Below, piece by piece: positions 11,729 to 25,700 of a stretch of 64,000 nt of DNA. Made by a program: the position numbers and the translations under genes. Source of the DNA: Tetrahymena thermophila SB210 (lineage: Eukaryota > Ciliophora > Oligohymenophorea > Hymenostomatida > Tetrahymenidae); assembly GCF_000189635.1 (NCBI RefSeq), contig NW_002476336.1, forward strand, positions 124,001 to 188,000, written 5' to 3'. The notes beneath the pieces are model-generated. The model saw only the letters and a program-made list of their open reading frames with translations. It made no database searches and was not told the DNA's origin. Numbering within the stretch: position 1 is the first letter of the stretch; the number at the start of each line of letters is the position of its first letter.

Positions 11729-14063
11729 ATGCTTGCTAATATTATTTTAAATATAATTAATGATTATAAAAAAGATATTCCTCTTAGCTAATCAACTTAA
11801 ATCCCTTTGCTTTTGTAACACTATGATTATTTTGAATATCAAAAAGATTCTAGAAATATACTTAAGTAGTTATGCTAAAAAGTTGAGTATCATTACTAGC
11901 CGAAAAATTCTTTTTTATTTCATAAGGATTAGTTTTCAGATTATCTTTATATTCTATTAGAAGGCGAGGTTCTTAAATTAGAGGAAAAAGATGAGTATGA
12001 CATAGCTAAAGAAATATAATTGCTTAACTATGAAAGATAACTGCTAAACCAAATCAAGCAACTATAAAATCAATCTCAAGATGCTTCAAAACTGAAAATC
12101 TAATATAATCAATTAAAATTATAAATCTAATAATAATTACACAAAAACGAAACCTATGATAAATTAATTAGAGAGAATTGTGGATTAGCTTACAAAAATG
12201 TGTATTTTAATTAGCAAATAGATCAAGATGTAAATTTATTCAAGGTTACTGAGAAAATAACAGTGGGAAACATGCTTGGGCACATTTCTTGTATTGATTC
12301 ATTTGAACAAAAGAGAAAATTCTCTGTTTATGCTAGTGAAGAATGCAGATTTATTTGTGTAAAGCTTTCTTACATATAATAGCTATACTCTCAAAAAATA
12401 TTTATTAGATCATATATTTTTAATTATTTCAAATGCTTAGATATTAATTTAGCTTCTTTAGCTGATTCTAAATTTTTCAACTAATACTTTGAAGAATTAA
12501 CGTTTAATAAATATGATGCTGTAATAAATTAAAATGAAAAAAACGACAATTGCTTTTATATTGTTCTTTAAGGTCAGTTTGTATATACCTATAAGATAAG
12601 CTAAGATTTGATAAGAGAAAATTCATTTACAGATGAGAAAAAAGAGTTGATTGAGCTTAACTAAGGTAAAACAATTTTTTTAATATTAAGCAAAATTTAA
12701 TTTTAATTAAATAGATGATTTGTTTGGTCACGAACAAAAAGTCAATAACTCTTCAAGCAAAAATAAATCTCCTAACGTAAGATAATTTAGTGTAATTTGC
12801 TCATAGAATAACAGCAAAGTTATAAGAATACAAAGTATTTTACTTCAATCTAGAATCAACTAGGAAAGTTTCTATTAAATAATTGATTTAGGAAAAGAGC
12901 TCCAATAAAACTTAGAGAATTAGATTGGCTAAATCCCAATTATTCAAAAAAATAATATTATCTAACAAAAAAATTAAATACAAATTAATAATTTTATAAA
13001 TAAATTGTAAGAGCAGTTATCATCAAAATCAAAACCATCTTTAAATACTGAAGAAAGCGAATTTTAATCTCCCTCCAAAACAAACATCTCTCCAAAAAAA
13101 ATAAATGATTCTCCCTTAAGATTTAACACTAAAACAAATATTGTATTTAGATAGTCTTTTAATAAAATTTAATTAAATTAATCTTAAAGACAATCGCCAA
13201 TAATTTTGAGAGATTCCCCAAAAATCAAAATTGAATAAAAAATTATGTTGAATTTAAACAAAGAGCTAAAAACCAAAACTATTAGTGTAAGTAAAAACCA
13301 TTTAGATAAATTAGAAAATACTAACGAACCATCTACAAGTATAAATTTAAAGAAAGTAAGATAAAATAGTTACTTAGACTTCTTTATAAACAGAAATGCT
13401 AATAGCTGCATTAACAAATAAGTAAAATTAGAGTAAAATACCACTTCAACGAATTAATCACCTATAAATTCATAACAAGATGCCTAACAAGGATTTTAAG
13501 AAGCTGTAAGTGAGTACTTTAAAAATAAAAGTCCTTAAAAGTCAATTAGCATGCAATCCTATATTCACTAGAAAGTCTAATTAGCTTTAAATTTACCAAT
13601 TAAACAAAGTAATCCCAGACCAAATGCTAAAAGATCAGCTAGTATGATTCAATTTCCTTCACTAAATTAAGTTGGATCAAATGAAATTAAAAAAGATTAA
13701 AAAGTGGATGTTGAAGAAAGCCAAAACAATCATTTTGATAAAAACCATTTAACATTTTTAAATAAATAAAGTCCTTTTCTGTTTTAGTAAATTAAAAAAA
13801 AATAAGATTTACAGAAGTAAATTTAATAATTGAAGTTTTCATTTATTTCAGTTGAAGGTTAGAGAAATTTGTAAATTTAATCACCAATAAAAAAGAAATT
13901 TCCTATGAAATATATAAATCCTATTGTCAATTCAGAAAACACAATAGGTAGTTCACCTTCTATGAAAATTTAAAATAAATCTTAAATCTTTTCAAAAAGA
14001 CCTTCGATAGCACTTGATTTTAATATTCTTAGATAATCCTAAAGATTATAAGAAATAAATTGA
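11729..14063 (+). CDS. Protein with two divergent cyclic-nucleotide-binding-like domains
   Basis: Two exons (11729-12665, 12715-14063) encode 761 aa. Residues about 55-105 form the first strands of a CNB-like fold (FLFHKDQFSDYLYILLEGEV). A Gln/Leu-rich, probably coiled-coil insertion of roughly 75 residues follows. The fold then resumes with VGNMLGHISCID and RKFSVYASEECRFICV. A second, looser copy (FEELTFNKYDAVI, FYIVLQGQFVYTY, then DLFGHE and RQFSVIC after the intron) follows. The C-terminal 400 residues are low-complexity Ser/Lys/Gln/Asn-rich. The canonical cassette Glu (GE) is His in both copies (LGH, FGHE) and the Arg context is unusual, so cAMP/cGMP binding is doubtful. The protein could be a structural or regulatory relative. 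The start is the first ATG in the frame. PAS-B follows on the same strand after about 1.2 kb. Confidence 0.78.
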
Positions 14064-15292
14064 GGTGTGATGAAAAATACTTTTCGCAATTGTAACATAA
14101 AAGATTGAATTAATAACTAGTTTCTTGTGTTTATAAAAAATTGTAAATTTAAAAAAATAAATCATCAACATTTTAATTTTAGTAAAAATAATTACTTCTA
14201 TTCTAAATTAAATTGTTGCTTTAACTAATAAATTATTAAATTTGTTATTTTTTGAACTAATTTATTTTTAATCACTAATTGACCTTTCCTCAATTAATAA
14301 AATTTTGGTTAATTTATTACTCTAAAATTATTACATATTTCATATAAATTTAAATCTTTATGTAGAATTATTTCTAATCTAAATTAAATTGTCAACTAAT
14401 TAAATTTATGATATAATTAAAAAAACTAGTTTAGAACTAAATTATTCATAATCTTTAAATTTATTTAAATACTTAAGTCTATAAATTGAAGTGATTGGTT
14501 TATTGTAAAATTATCATAAATGATATTTTAATTTTTGATAAATGATGATTTCTGATTTAAATTACATTATTAACTTAACAAAATGCTTGATGTAAATAAA
14601 AATAACTATTTTGAAAAATTAATTTTTTATCACTAATTTTGTTTGATTTCCCATATTTAGCATTTAATTGAAATTAATCTGTAAAACTGCAAACAAAAAT
14701 CTAAGTAAGCCAACATCTTTAATTACACATGAATTAGTAATAAATTTCAAAGTATTTAAGAGTTTTACAAACAAAAATGTTTTTACCAAGTTTTTCATGA
14801 AATTTTCAAATAAACTTTGAGTTTAGTTGACTTAAAAACCTCGTATATTCTTCAATTATTCTTAAAAAGCATTTTTGATAGAAAAATATTATTTTTTAAT
14901 AAAAAATTAATCCAGTAAATACTTGTTGCTTTTTGATAAATTAAGAATTTATTTTGTGTTATCTTTAACCAAATATATTTTTGGTAGTAAGTCCACAAGA
15001 ACTAGATCTAATTTATAATTGAATTAAGATTTAAATTTGCTTAACTTAATATAATCAATAGTGAATAAATATAATCCTAAATTGTTCTATGAAATAAAAA
15101 TATAAATTTCAACATTTACTCTAAATAATTTAATAAATAAAATTTCTTGATTGATAGATAGATAAATAGACCATATTAGATTACATATTTACAATAAATT
15201 ACTTGTTCCTCTGAGTTAGCTTAATAAATATAATTAATTTTTAAAAATTCATTCCCTATTTAAAAAAAATAAAATATTAAGTGAAAAAGCCG
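14064..15292. other. Intergenic spacer
   Basis: AT-rich spacer between two plus-strand genes. It holds the 3' end of the cyclic-nucleotide-binding-like gene and the upstream region of PAS-B. I see nothing else in it. Confidence 0.55.
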
Positions 15293-18200
15293 ATGAATCT
15301 ATTTAAGAAATATTATCTCAACTAGTTTAGCTTGATAAATAATAATAAGCAAAGGACATAAGTACCTTCTTTACTTCTCCTCTTATTTTAATCCTTATGT
15401 TAGTATTAGATGTATATACCAAAAAAGGAAAAGAAATAAATTGATTAAGATGGTATTTTCTAAATCTAAAATATTATTACAAGATTTTTAATACCTCAGA
15501 ACATATTATAGAGTTCTTTTATGCTTATAATAGTTCCTCTTATTAATATTTTTATATTTTTGCTTATTATTATCGATATAATAAATTTTTACTAAAATAA
15601 CAAAAAATACAAAATGAAAATTTACCATAGCCTTATTAGATATGCAATAAGTTTTTATGAATACGCTATTCTTCCTATTTCTTTAATTATTTCATTTGAC
15701 GGTGCATTAGGTATAAAGATTATCAACCAATCAGTATCTTTGATTCTTAGTAAATAGTTTTCAACAATTTTAAAAAATTTAATTAATTTTTGTATGGTTT
15801 TTAGGTATTTTAATTATTTTAAGTGATTTTGATTACAAATTTTAGAATAGATCTGATTGCTTATAAAAATAAGGAAACATATCTGCGATCTTAATGTTCT
15901 AAGTAGCTTAAAAGTTTATTTTATCACTCAATATATAATATTCTAGATTCTAAATTCAGCAGTATTTACTGACATTATTAGGTATAACAAATATTTTACT
16001 GTAGCTAGTATTTAAGCTTTATGTAGATAAAATAGTTAGAACTTGCTATGTAATTTTGAATATATTATTTACTTACATCTTTGCTTTAATTTCTTTAAGT
16101 TAAATTGAAAGTACCCAGCTATCTAATTTTACATAAATTCTTCTTATTTCTGTAGTAGCTATTAAAATTTATAATGCATTTGATAATGATAACTATTAGT
16201 AAATATAATATGGAGAATTTATATTAAAAAAAATTTAAAATAAATAATCAGCCTCGTTATCAACTTATAGATTTAACTTTTTTTTACAAAACATTCATTA
16301 AAAATTGAAATTAAGTTATGGAGAATATGAAAATGATGCTTTTTCTTTGCTTATAGAGTAAATTAGTATTTATCATACTCAAACATGCCACAAATATCCT
16401 GATTGCTTCTGCAATTTTAATGTAAATAAATTTTTTAAAATAATAATTTTAGAAATTATTTTTATAAAATAAAGATTGATTAAGATTTGAGATAAAATTT
16501 ACTTAGCAGTGAAAAAAGGAAGCTATTTTTTATTGATTTCATAATTAGCTGCTTTGAAAAGAATAAGAAAATATTATCTTAAAAAAAAAAGTATCTGTAA
16601 ATTGAAACACATTTGATTTATATAAATTTTTTGATAGAGGTATGCGAATCTGCAATTCCATCTTCTTAAGAAATATTTTATTTGGAATAAAACTAATACT
16701 GCTCTTTATTATAATAAATGTACTTATAATAGCTGAAATACAAGTAAAAGGAAAAATTTAGCTCAAAACTATATAAAGATCACTAAGAAATAGTATTGCA
16801 GTTAAATTAGGTTAGATTATTTGAGGACAATGCTAAATAAATCAATGACTCTATTTCTATATGCCTTAAATAAAAATAATAAATTATTGTTTTATTAAAT
16901 TAAGATAAAATCAACCTTTTAGAACTTTAAAAATTATCAAGGGAATACTTTTCAGAGAAAAGTAAATTATTAAAAATATTGAAGACTACTAAATTCTCTG
17001 AAAATATAAATGATTTTACTGAATTTAGTTATTTTGAATAAGCTGTTGATGAAATATTTTTCCATAAATTCAGTATTTAGAATAGAAAAAGATAAAAATA
17101 ATTATTTTAGGCAGATGATATTAAAGAATTTCTAAGTGAATAGGAATCATGCTTTTTAGTTTCTCTGAATAAATTTTCATTTGGTTAAATTTTAAAATAC
17201 GATAAAAAATTTAGTCAAATATTTTAGTTTAATAAAAATTTAAATTTGCACATGAACTCTATCATACCTGATGAAATTACTTAATACCATAATAAATAAG
17301 TATAAAAAGTCTTTAGTAATTTTAATTTATCTAATGACCTGAATAATTTTCATAAAAATGTATTGCTTGGTATAGACTAGCACGGTTATGCTAAAACTAT
17401 TTCCATTAAAATGAAATTATAAGTAATTTATGAGAAAGAATAATTTGGATTGATGTGTTCAATCAAGCAAATCGATCATGATAAACATTTTATTTTAATG
17501 AATTCAAGTACTTCATAATTTATCTGTGGAACTTAGAAATTTGTTTAGCAATATCTATCAAAATATTCCACAAACAAAGGACTAAAATAATTAGCAATTA
17601 ACAATCTGATACCTTCTTTAAAGAAAAGTTTGAAAAGCGATAATTAAAGCTTAAAAAAAAATGTTCATTAAAAAGCTTTATTATTTTTACCTAACTAACA
17701 AGAAAACTTCAATTAAATTGGCAGCTTATTATTCACTTAAACTTACAATAGCATTTAATATTTATAATTACTAACTCAGAGTTCACAAAATTCAATATAC
17801 TAAATTTCTTTAAAAATTCATTAAATAATGAATGAGCATTTTACTATATTAGAAATCAGTGATATCTAAAAAGTAGATAACCAAGAGCAGTAAGTATTAA
17901 TTAATGATCTTAAATATTAAATTCTTAAATAAAATGAATTATCAAACAATTTTAAACATTTAAATTATGAATATAGTTAAATACTACCTGAAAAAAGTAA
18001 ACATTTATTTTTTATTATTTATAATTAATTTTTAATTAAAAATTTTAATTAGATTTTAACTCAATGAAAATGGAAAAAAGAACAATTCCAAATTAAAAAT
18101 TAGTGAATTTAAGTGAATAAACAACGTCCGAAATTATGGAATAGTAATACCAAAACGCTAACTTAGAGTGTAAAGGTTTTGATTTAATTTAAGTATTGAG

Positions 18201-20471
18201 CAATTCTAATCGTTGCAACTACAATGAATTAAGTTCGACATAAAAAATTTTAATATCGTCAAATGAAATTATTCAAAATAAAACTTAGCACTTATAATTA
18301 GATTAGACTCCTAAAATTAAAAGCAGCTTAGAAAATACTGAAGAAAATAGTCTTTCTAAGTCAGAAAATAAAACATTTCATGAAAAAATTTAAATTGAAC
18401 AAATTTCTTATGAAAATGAAAACAAGGCTAAAAGTCCAAAAATAAAGTTACAAAAAGTGAAATTATAATAACAATAACCTTCAATTGACAGCAGGCACAT
18501 TTCAAAAATAGAAAAATTAAAAAGACATTTGATTACTAAGTTAGAGATACCATAATGCAAAAAAAGGATATCTTATGTTAAATTAGCAGTGCTATTGAGT
18601 GTTTTCGGTATATTATCCATTTGGGCTTTGACAATAGCTTATTATTTTCTTGCTAGAACTTTGTTCATAAATCAAAGAGACAAACTTATTCATGTTTCTT
18701 TACCAATGAGTCTGAGGTCTCTATCTTCAACTTAAATGTATTACTCTTAGTATATTAGGTATGTTGATGAGGATATTTTCCCTGGTATAAAGTAAGATAA
18801 ATCTTGGCAGGAGTTTAAATTAACTAATATATAGAGAATTAAGTAAGATAATTAGTAATTTGATGATATTATGACTCAAATAATTAGAAGCGACAAATAA
18901 TACTACCCATATTTTTAAAATACAACTCAAATACCATTCACATTTACATGGCTTAGAGATGATAAAAGCTTTAATCGAGTAAAGACGAATTAAACTACTT
19001 CTTATTTTTACTTTCTATTTATTTATTTTAATATGGTACATCGTTATTCTACACAAGTTTATGATGTATTAAATGAAGAAGCATTTGATGTAAATAACTT
19101 TCTTCATTTTAATACTATATTAACTGAGTTATAAGATATTATTGAATAAGATGCTTAATAAAATATGGTTTATATTACTTAAAATTATCAACAAATGTCT
19201 TACATAGTAATAGCAATATCATGTATGATACTGATATAACTTTTAACAATAAAATACAGCATTACTCTTAATAACTAAAGCTATTTAAAGCTAATTACTA
19301 CTTTTTCACCTGAGGCTTTAACTGAAATAAGAAAAGAGCTTGACATAGTTTAAAAAAATTTTGAATATTTTAAAAATAACCAATACCTTTATCAAGTAAC
19401 AAACAATGCATAAGTTTCTTAAACTTATTAATAAGGTAAAAATTATTTTAAACAAAACGAATTCCTGCATGGTATTTAAAAAAACTAGAAAAGAAAAATG
19501 ATCTCTGTAACAACAAATTTACCCATTTTTTCCTTCAAATTATTATTAATCTAAGCATTAATAATTACTTGTTTAGTCTTACCTCCTTAGATAGTTTCTT
19601 ACATTACTTCTTTGCAAACTCAGGAATGTCAAACAAACCTTTCTCAAATGAGTAAATAATTTATACTTTTTGTTTAACTAATTTTAAATATTTAAAAATA
19701 ATTAATAAATTAGATCTCCTTTATGATATGAAAAGCTAAATCGCAAGTAATATGTACTTAAATATAGGATTAATATATCAAAGAATGAACCCAAATAACT
19801 AAATTTATTTGCAAGATGAATATGACAATGAGATGCCAATATTTACTTAATTAAATTCTTAAAGTCTATCAGATTTAAGCAATTTTATGAGCAAGACTAT
19901 AGATTAGAAAAGATTTTATTAAAATTATTATAACAACTTCTTCTATAAAATTCTTAAAGAAAATATCTGTGACCCAATATAAAATTTTCCTCAATTTACT
20001 AACTTTACAGCAACTAACTTTCAATACTAAGATTGCAAAAAAATAAGAAACTAAATTTTAACAAAAGGTTTTTAAATTTCAGTTACTTATTTTTATGATT
20101 AGATAAAACCAATCTATGAAATACTTAGTGATCCACAAGATATGAATTCAAAAATAATATTTTAGAAGTGGTTTTAACAATTTAACTTGCTTGAGTTCGA
20201 TTAGTATGTTGATTACATGCTTAATACTATTAACATCCTCAAAAACTTTATCATTTAAATGAGTAATGATTATTTAGAGTATATGGATTTTCTTTAGATT
20301 ATAATAATGATTTCATACAACTCTTTTATCATAATTCTTTGCATATTTTTAACTAGATACGTAGGAGTGTACATTGAATAAGAGTCTCGATTTTCCAAAC
20401 AAATCTTAGAAATAATTTCTTTAGATCATATAATAAGCAACAATTACATTATCAATTAATTATAAAAATGA
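15293..20471 (+). CDS. PAS-B: multipass membrane protein with PAS domain (tandem paralogue 2)
   Basis: Model: exons 15293-15749, 15805-16421, 16475-17996, 18053-19651 and 19714-20471, giving 1650 aa, the shortest of the four. The N-terminus MNLFKKYYLNQF matches PAS-D (MNKLKEYYCNQF) and fixes the start. The multi-helix N-terminal region contains the family landmark SDFDY just after intron 1 and ends in H-x3-C-x5-CFC immediately before intron 2. A helical domain follows, then a PAS-type segment at about 583-690 (FSQIFQF, IIPDEITQYH). The C-terminal half has membrane helices flanking two extracytoplasmic regions, the second with conserved cysteines (NICDPI and QDCKK) and the ILTKGFQ block. It lacks the YMLSYLNKIK-type ending of its paralogues and ends NNYIINQLQK. 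Sensory or signalling function is inferred from the PAS domain only. Confidence 0.8.
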
Positions 20472-22771
20472 TTTAAAACTATTTATTTTTATTTTGCAAA
20501 TTATATTAAGATTAGTATTTATTTGTATCTTTTTTTCATAGCCAGGTTGATTAAAATAAAAAAAATTTTTTTGATTCTGATAAAGAGGCATCAAACAAAA
20601 ATGTTAAGTATTTTTTCTGTTTTAATAAAAATATTTCTTAAGTCTATTAACTTAGATATTAATTATTTGATAATTTAATAACCCTACACTGTATTAAAAT
20701 TAAAATACTGTTCAATTTTTAAAATATTTAAGTAATACCTTAAAATATACATATTTTTGAGATTTAACAATTTTTTTAATTTCTAAAATACTTCAGTAAT
20801 TAATAAATTAAAATTAAAGTAAAATTTGAATATAATTTGATTCTTTTTCTTTCACCTAAAATATCTTTCAGTTTTGGTTTTGATTTGTGTAATTCAAAAA
20901 AGATTCAATCTAAAAAAAGCACATTAATTTTTAGATTACTTCTTACCTATTATTCGTTAAATCTTTAGTTAATTATAAAAAAATACAAGCTAATGAAATA
21001 ATTTTTACACTTATAAAAAAAAATAATGCATAATTTTAAATTTAAATTTCTTAATAAAATAAGGCTTAAATAATAAATTAAAAAAAAATAAAATAAATTT
21101 AAAGGATTTGGAAAATTGACTCAATCAGTATGTATGTATGGGTTTATACTCAAAATATAATTTTAAACATATAAGAATTTTTGTATTTATCTTAGTTCTA
21201 ACCACAAAATATAAATCATTTATTTATATCCAACAAATTAATAACTCTTAAAATATTTGGTGGTTCTTTTTTTAATTTGTTACATCAAATGGCAATAAAG
21301 AAAGATAATTTTACACTTTTTTTAATTCGAAAAAATTCTTAATTTATTTATATAAACAAAATATTTATTTGAGTCTTAAAATAAATAGATACAGAAGACT
21401 TAAATAATTCATTTAGATATCAAGGTTTGAATATTTTTTATTATATTTATTTATTTTCTGTAATCTAAATTATTATTACTTCTACTTAATTTATTTTTGG
21501 AAAAATATTTATATCTTCAAGAAATTTAATATTGAAGCTTTTTATAATTTTAAGAGTATCTAAGATATCATTAGAATCAGAATAGGAAAATTAATAAAAG
21601 ATTTTTATTTCATTGTTATTTAATATGCTTTCAATTTTAATTCGATAGTAAATAATAATTTAGTTATGAAGATTTGTTTAATAGGTAAAAATCTAACATT
21701 ACATTGATAAATTTTATATTAATAGAGAGAAATTATTTTTAATTTTTCTTCAATTTTTAATTTTACACAATTAAGATGATAAATTAACAACTTACCGTTT
21801 TATTAATTGTTAAATTTCTTCTATATTTTATCTTTTTGATGTAAAGATAAATTTATTTCATTCATTTCTTTATTTTTACAAAAAAATTAATGGAATAATG
21901 GAAAAAAACATATTTCTAACTACTAATCATAATTCAAAAATTTAAAAAATATAAAAAGTAACATGAATAAGATATCTTTTATTAAGATAAATTAACTAAA
22001 TAATGAATTTTTAGAGATTTTTCTTAGCTAAGAAGTTACAACGCATATTTTAATAAATTTATCTAATTTAAAATAGTAATTACCAAAATCAGTAGTCTAT
22101 TTAAATCAAAATATTTCTAAAATAAAAAAATTATTGGGATATTTTTCTATTATTTAAAGATTTATATTTTTCTTATTCTTGCTTTTGGAAAACCCCTTAC
22201 TTTTTTTACAATTAAAGTTACTAAAAAAATGTAAAAGAAAAGTTAATAATTAGTTAACTTTCAATTTAAATTCTTTTCGAGTGCGTAACAATAAAAAAAA
22301 ATATTTATCTGGAATTTTTAACTTAAATAATCACACTTAGTCAATTATCTTTAAGAGAAAAATATATAATAAAATCAAAAATTGGTAAGTGATTTGATTA
22401 GAAAATTAGAATAAAAAATAAATTATTTTTGTTTATAAATAGGCTTAAAATGAAAAAGTTTTTAATTTTTATTAAATATTTTTGCTAAAAATATATCTTT
22501 AGCTTTTTTATTTTTGGTAGCATTAAAAAAATTAAAATATGCGTTGGTTATGGTCCTTTTATTTATAATTATATAATTTTAATTTGTTTCTATCAAGTTA
22601 CTCCTATTTTAATGCTCTAGGAATTCACTATTTATACGACAATCAAAAAATTAATATTTTGCTAATAGCTTTTGAAGTTGATATAAATTAATATAGCAAA
22701 AAAAAAATTAAAAAAAAATTAAAAAGGTAAAACTTAATATTTAGATACATAGTCTATCTTAGGTCTAGTGA
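20472..22771. other. Intergenic spacer between PAS-B and PAS-C
   Basis: About 2.3 kb of AT-rich DNA with many homopolymer runs. I see no coding frame under the ciliate code. It presumably contains the PAS-B 3' end and the PAS-C promoter. Confidence 0.55.
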
Positions 22772-25700
22772 ATGATTATAAAGGAATATTACATCAACTA
22801 ATTTTATATCACATTTCACAGTGTTAAGAGAAATACTCTTTTTGCTATTGTTCTCTTATTCTTTTATCTATTATGCCTTATATTTTTATTAGCTGCTTAA
22901 GGCGTAATTGATAGAATATAGAAGAATGATAAATAAAGTTTTAATGAAATTAGAGACTCTTTGTATTTAGATAAAACTTATGGAGTATGGAAATCAGTCA
23001 TTTTTGTAGCTAGCATATCATATAATTTTGTTTTTTTTTTGGCTTTCTTAGTTGATTTAGCTACTTACAAATTCAAAAAACAATATAAAACGGAAGGGAT
23101 ATTTATGAATATCGTTAGCTTTCTATGTAAAATATATATGAATGTAATATTTATCCCTAGCTTGTGGGGCTCAATGATAAATTTACCAAGTCCGTTAGCT
23201 TTTATAAATTTAATTTTCACCATCTTCTTTGGTAATAGTTAATTTAATTACTTTGATCATTATTAGATTGCACTTTTCATATATTAATTTATATCATGAC
23301 TTTAATAATACCTAATCTTATGAGAAATCCTTAATTTAAAAAGTAAAAAAAATTATATCACCAGTAGCCTTAAACTTTCAAAGATAAGAAAATAGTAAAA
23401 AAGAGCATGAAAATATAATTTTGATCAATATAAATTTTATGAAGTTATAATTAAGGACAAACCTCAATTTTATTAATCACGCATTCATTAATTTATCAAT
23501 TTTTTATTTTAAGGGAAATACCCATCAAAATTGTTTATAATGAAATAAATTTATATTAAAATAATATATAAATAGGTATAGCTATAGAACTACATGATTT
23601 TGATTATTGTTTATTTTCAAATACTTCAGACAAGCTTTCTAGAATCTAACTGAATTCTGCTTCAGTATTTAAAATTCTGATTTAAGTTGTTTTAGCTTTT
23701 AATAACGCAGTATTGTAATTAGATGCCTAAGATTTTTTATGCTTTTTATACATATGCTTTTCAATAGCTTGCACATTAAAATACAGGGAATATATTAGTT
23801 TTTAGATCAGAAATTTTAAATTGATGACTGAAATTGCGTATTTGATTGTTGTAACTTTAGCGATTTTATTAAGAAGTAATCTAGAAAGAGTAAGCTTTAT
23901 ATTTTTAATGATGTCTTTTAGTGGTTTTGGGTACAAATTTGTATAGTAGAACCATAAAATCTAAACAAATTTTGAAGAAGGATATATTAAATTAAATGAA
24001 TGGATAGAATAAAAAAATTAAAATAAAATTTTATTCTATATCTAAAATGTCTGTAAATAATTGGAAAGATTTAACTCTATAGACTATTTCTTAAATCCTT
24101 ATTCTTACATTTTAGAAACTATTGCCAGTGATCATATTATTTACTGTTCAAATTAAAAGAGGTGCTTCTGTCAATTTTCATAGGTAAATAAATATCATTC
24201 TCACTAAGATTACACTTTTCAAATTAATTAAAATATACTCTGATTTTTAAATAGAAAAAAAAAAGAAATACAAAATTGCTTATTTTCTTAATTAAAAATT
24301 CACAAATCAGATAATTATAATTTTTACACATATTTAAATATTTAGCATTCTTTCTTAGTGATAATTTCTTAATCTAAAATATATTTCAACTAAAATTAAG
24401 GATGTCAACCTCAAAGATCTCTCTCTAAAATCTCAAACAAAAGCATAATCAGTCCTTGAAAGTAAATTTGATGATTACATTAATAGAAAATTTCTGTTAA
24501 CTCATATTGATTAGTGCTTCTTACAAATGAAAAGCTGGAATATTAAAAACAAGACCATTAATAATATTGATTTTTATTATATCAATTTCTTGATTGAATA
24601 GTGTGGAATTAGAGCTAATGTTTTGTATTAAATTGAGCTAATTAAAAGCTAAATATCAACATAGTCTATTTTTTTTTAATTATACATTAATTATTTGGTA
24701 GAAAAGTCAAAAAGTAATTTTGAAGAGTTAGATAAACGCACAAATTAATTAGTTTTGGGTCTAATCTTTGAGGAAACCCTTCTAAATGCTCAAGAATAAT
24801 TTGAAAAGTGCGTCGTATTAAAATTAAAGTTAATGAGCTTGCTCAATACTGATTTCGTAGATATAAATGAATTTTAGAAGTTTGCAATTAATCTATTTTA
24901 TATGAGAATTAGTTTTAAAAAAAAACTGTAAACACTAGCAAAAATAAATTACCAAAATTAAAATTTGAAATAACTTATTTCTTTGTATTTGGATATTTTA
25001 GCTTTTATAGATACTTAAAAATCAATCATAGACAAAAGTAAGAATCATAAAGAAAAAGCTAAAGCCTCAAAAATAAAGAAACAGAACTCTGGCTAATATG
25101 AATAAAAATCAAAAATAGAATCCAGACTAAGCTCCTACTCTAATAAAAGTAATATTTATGATCCTTTTGATAAAAACGTTTGCGCCTTTTTCTTAAAGGT
25201 GAGAAATTCTGAGTTAGGATTAATATGGAGAGTATAAGAATCATTTACTTCAATTTATGGGTTTAAAAATCCTTTAAATCAAAATATAAATTTAATAATA
25301 CCAAATTCTATTCATACTCTTCATAATTAAAAAATGAAAAATTTTGTTTCCCAAATAGGTCTTAATAATGAATAGATAATTAAATTGTCATTTTCAATAG
25401 CTGCTACAAGTTAAGGATTCGGATTACCAATTTAATTAGAAGTTTCTGTAGACCATGTTTCCCATTTTAATGAAATTGGGTTAGTCGTGATTACTAGAGT
25501 GATTGATTCAGAATATCATTATTTGCTTTTGGAAAACAAAGAAAGACACATTAAAACTAATTTAACAACTAAAGATTTTTTCGAGTTATATTTAGAATAG
25601 CATTACAAGCTTTCAGAAGTATCTTAACTTGATATATGTAAGATAATTCCTCTATTAAGCTATCAATATTACTTGAAAAATAATGATAATTAATTGAAAC

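Noticed and set aside
11760..11960. Separate 66-codon hydrophobic plus-strand frame
   Set aside because: It overlaps, in another frame, the first exon of the cyclic-nucleotide-binding-like protein, whose frame from 11729 shows a clear CNB-like strand pattern.
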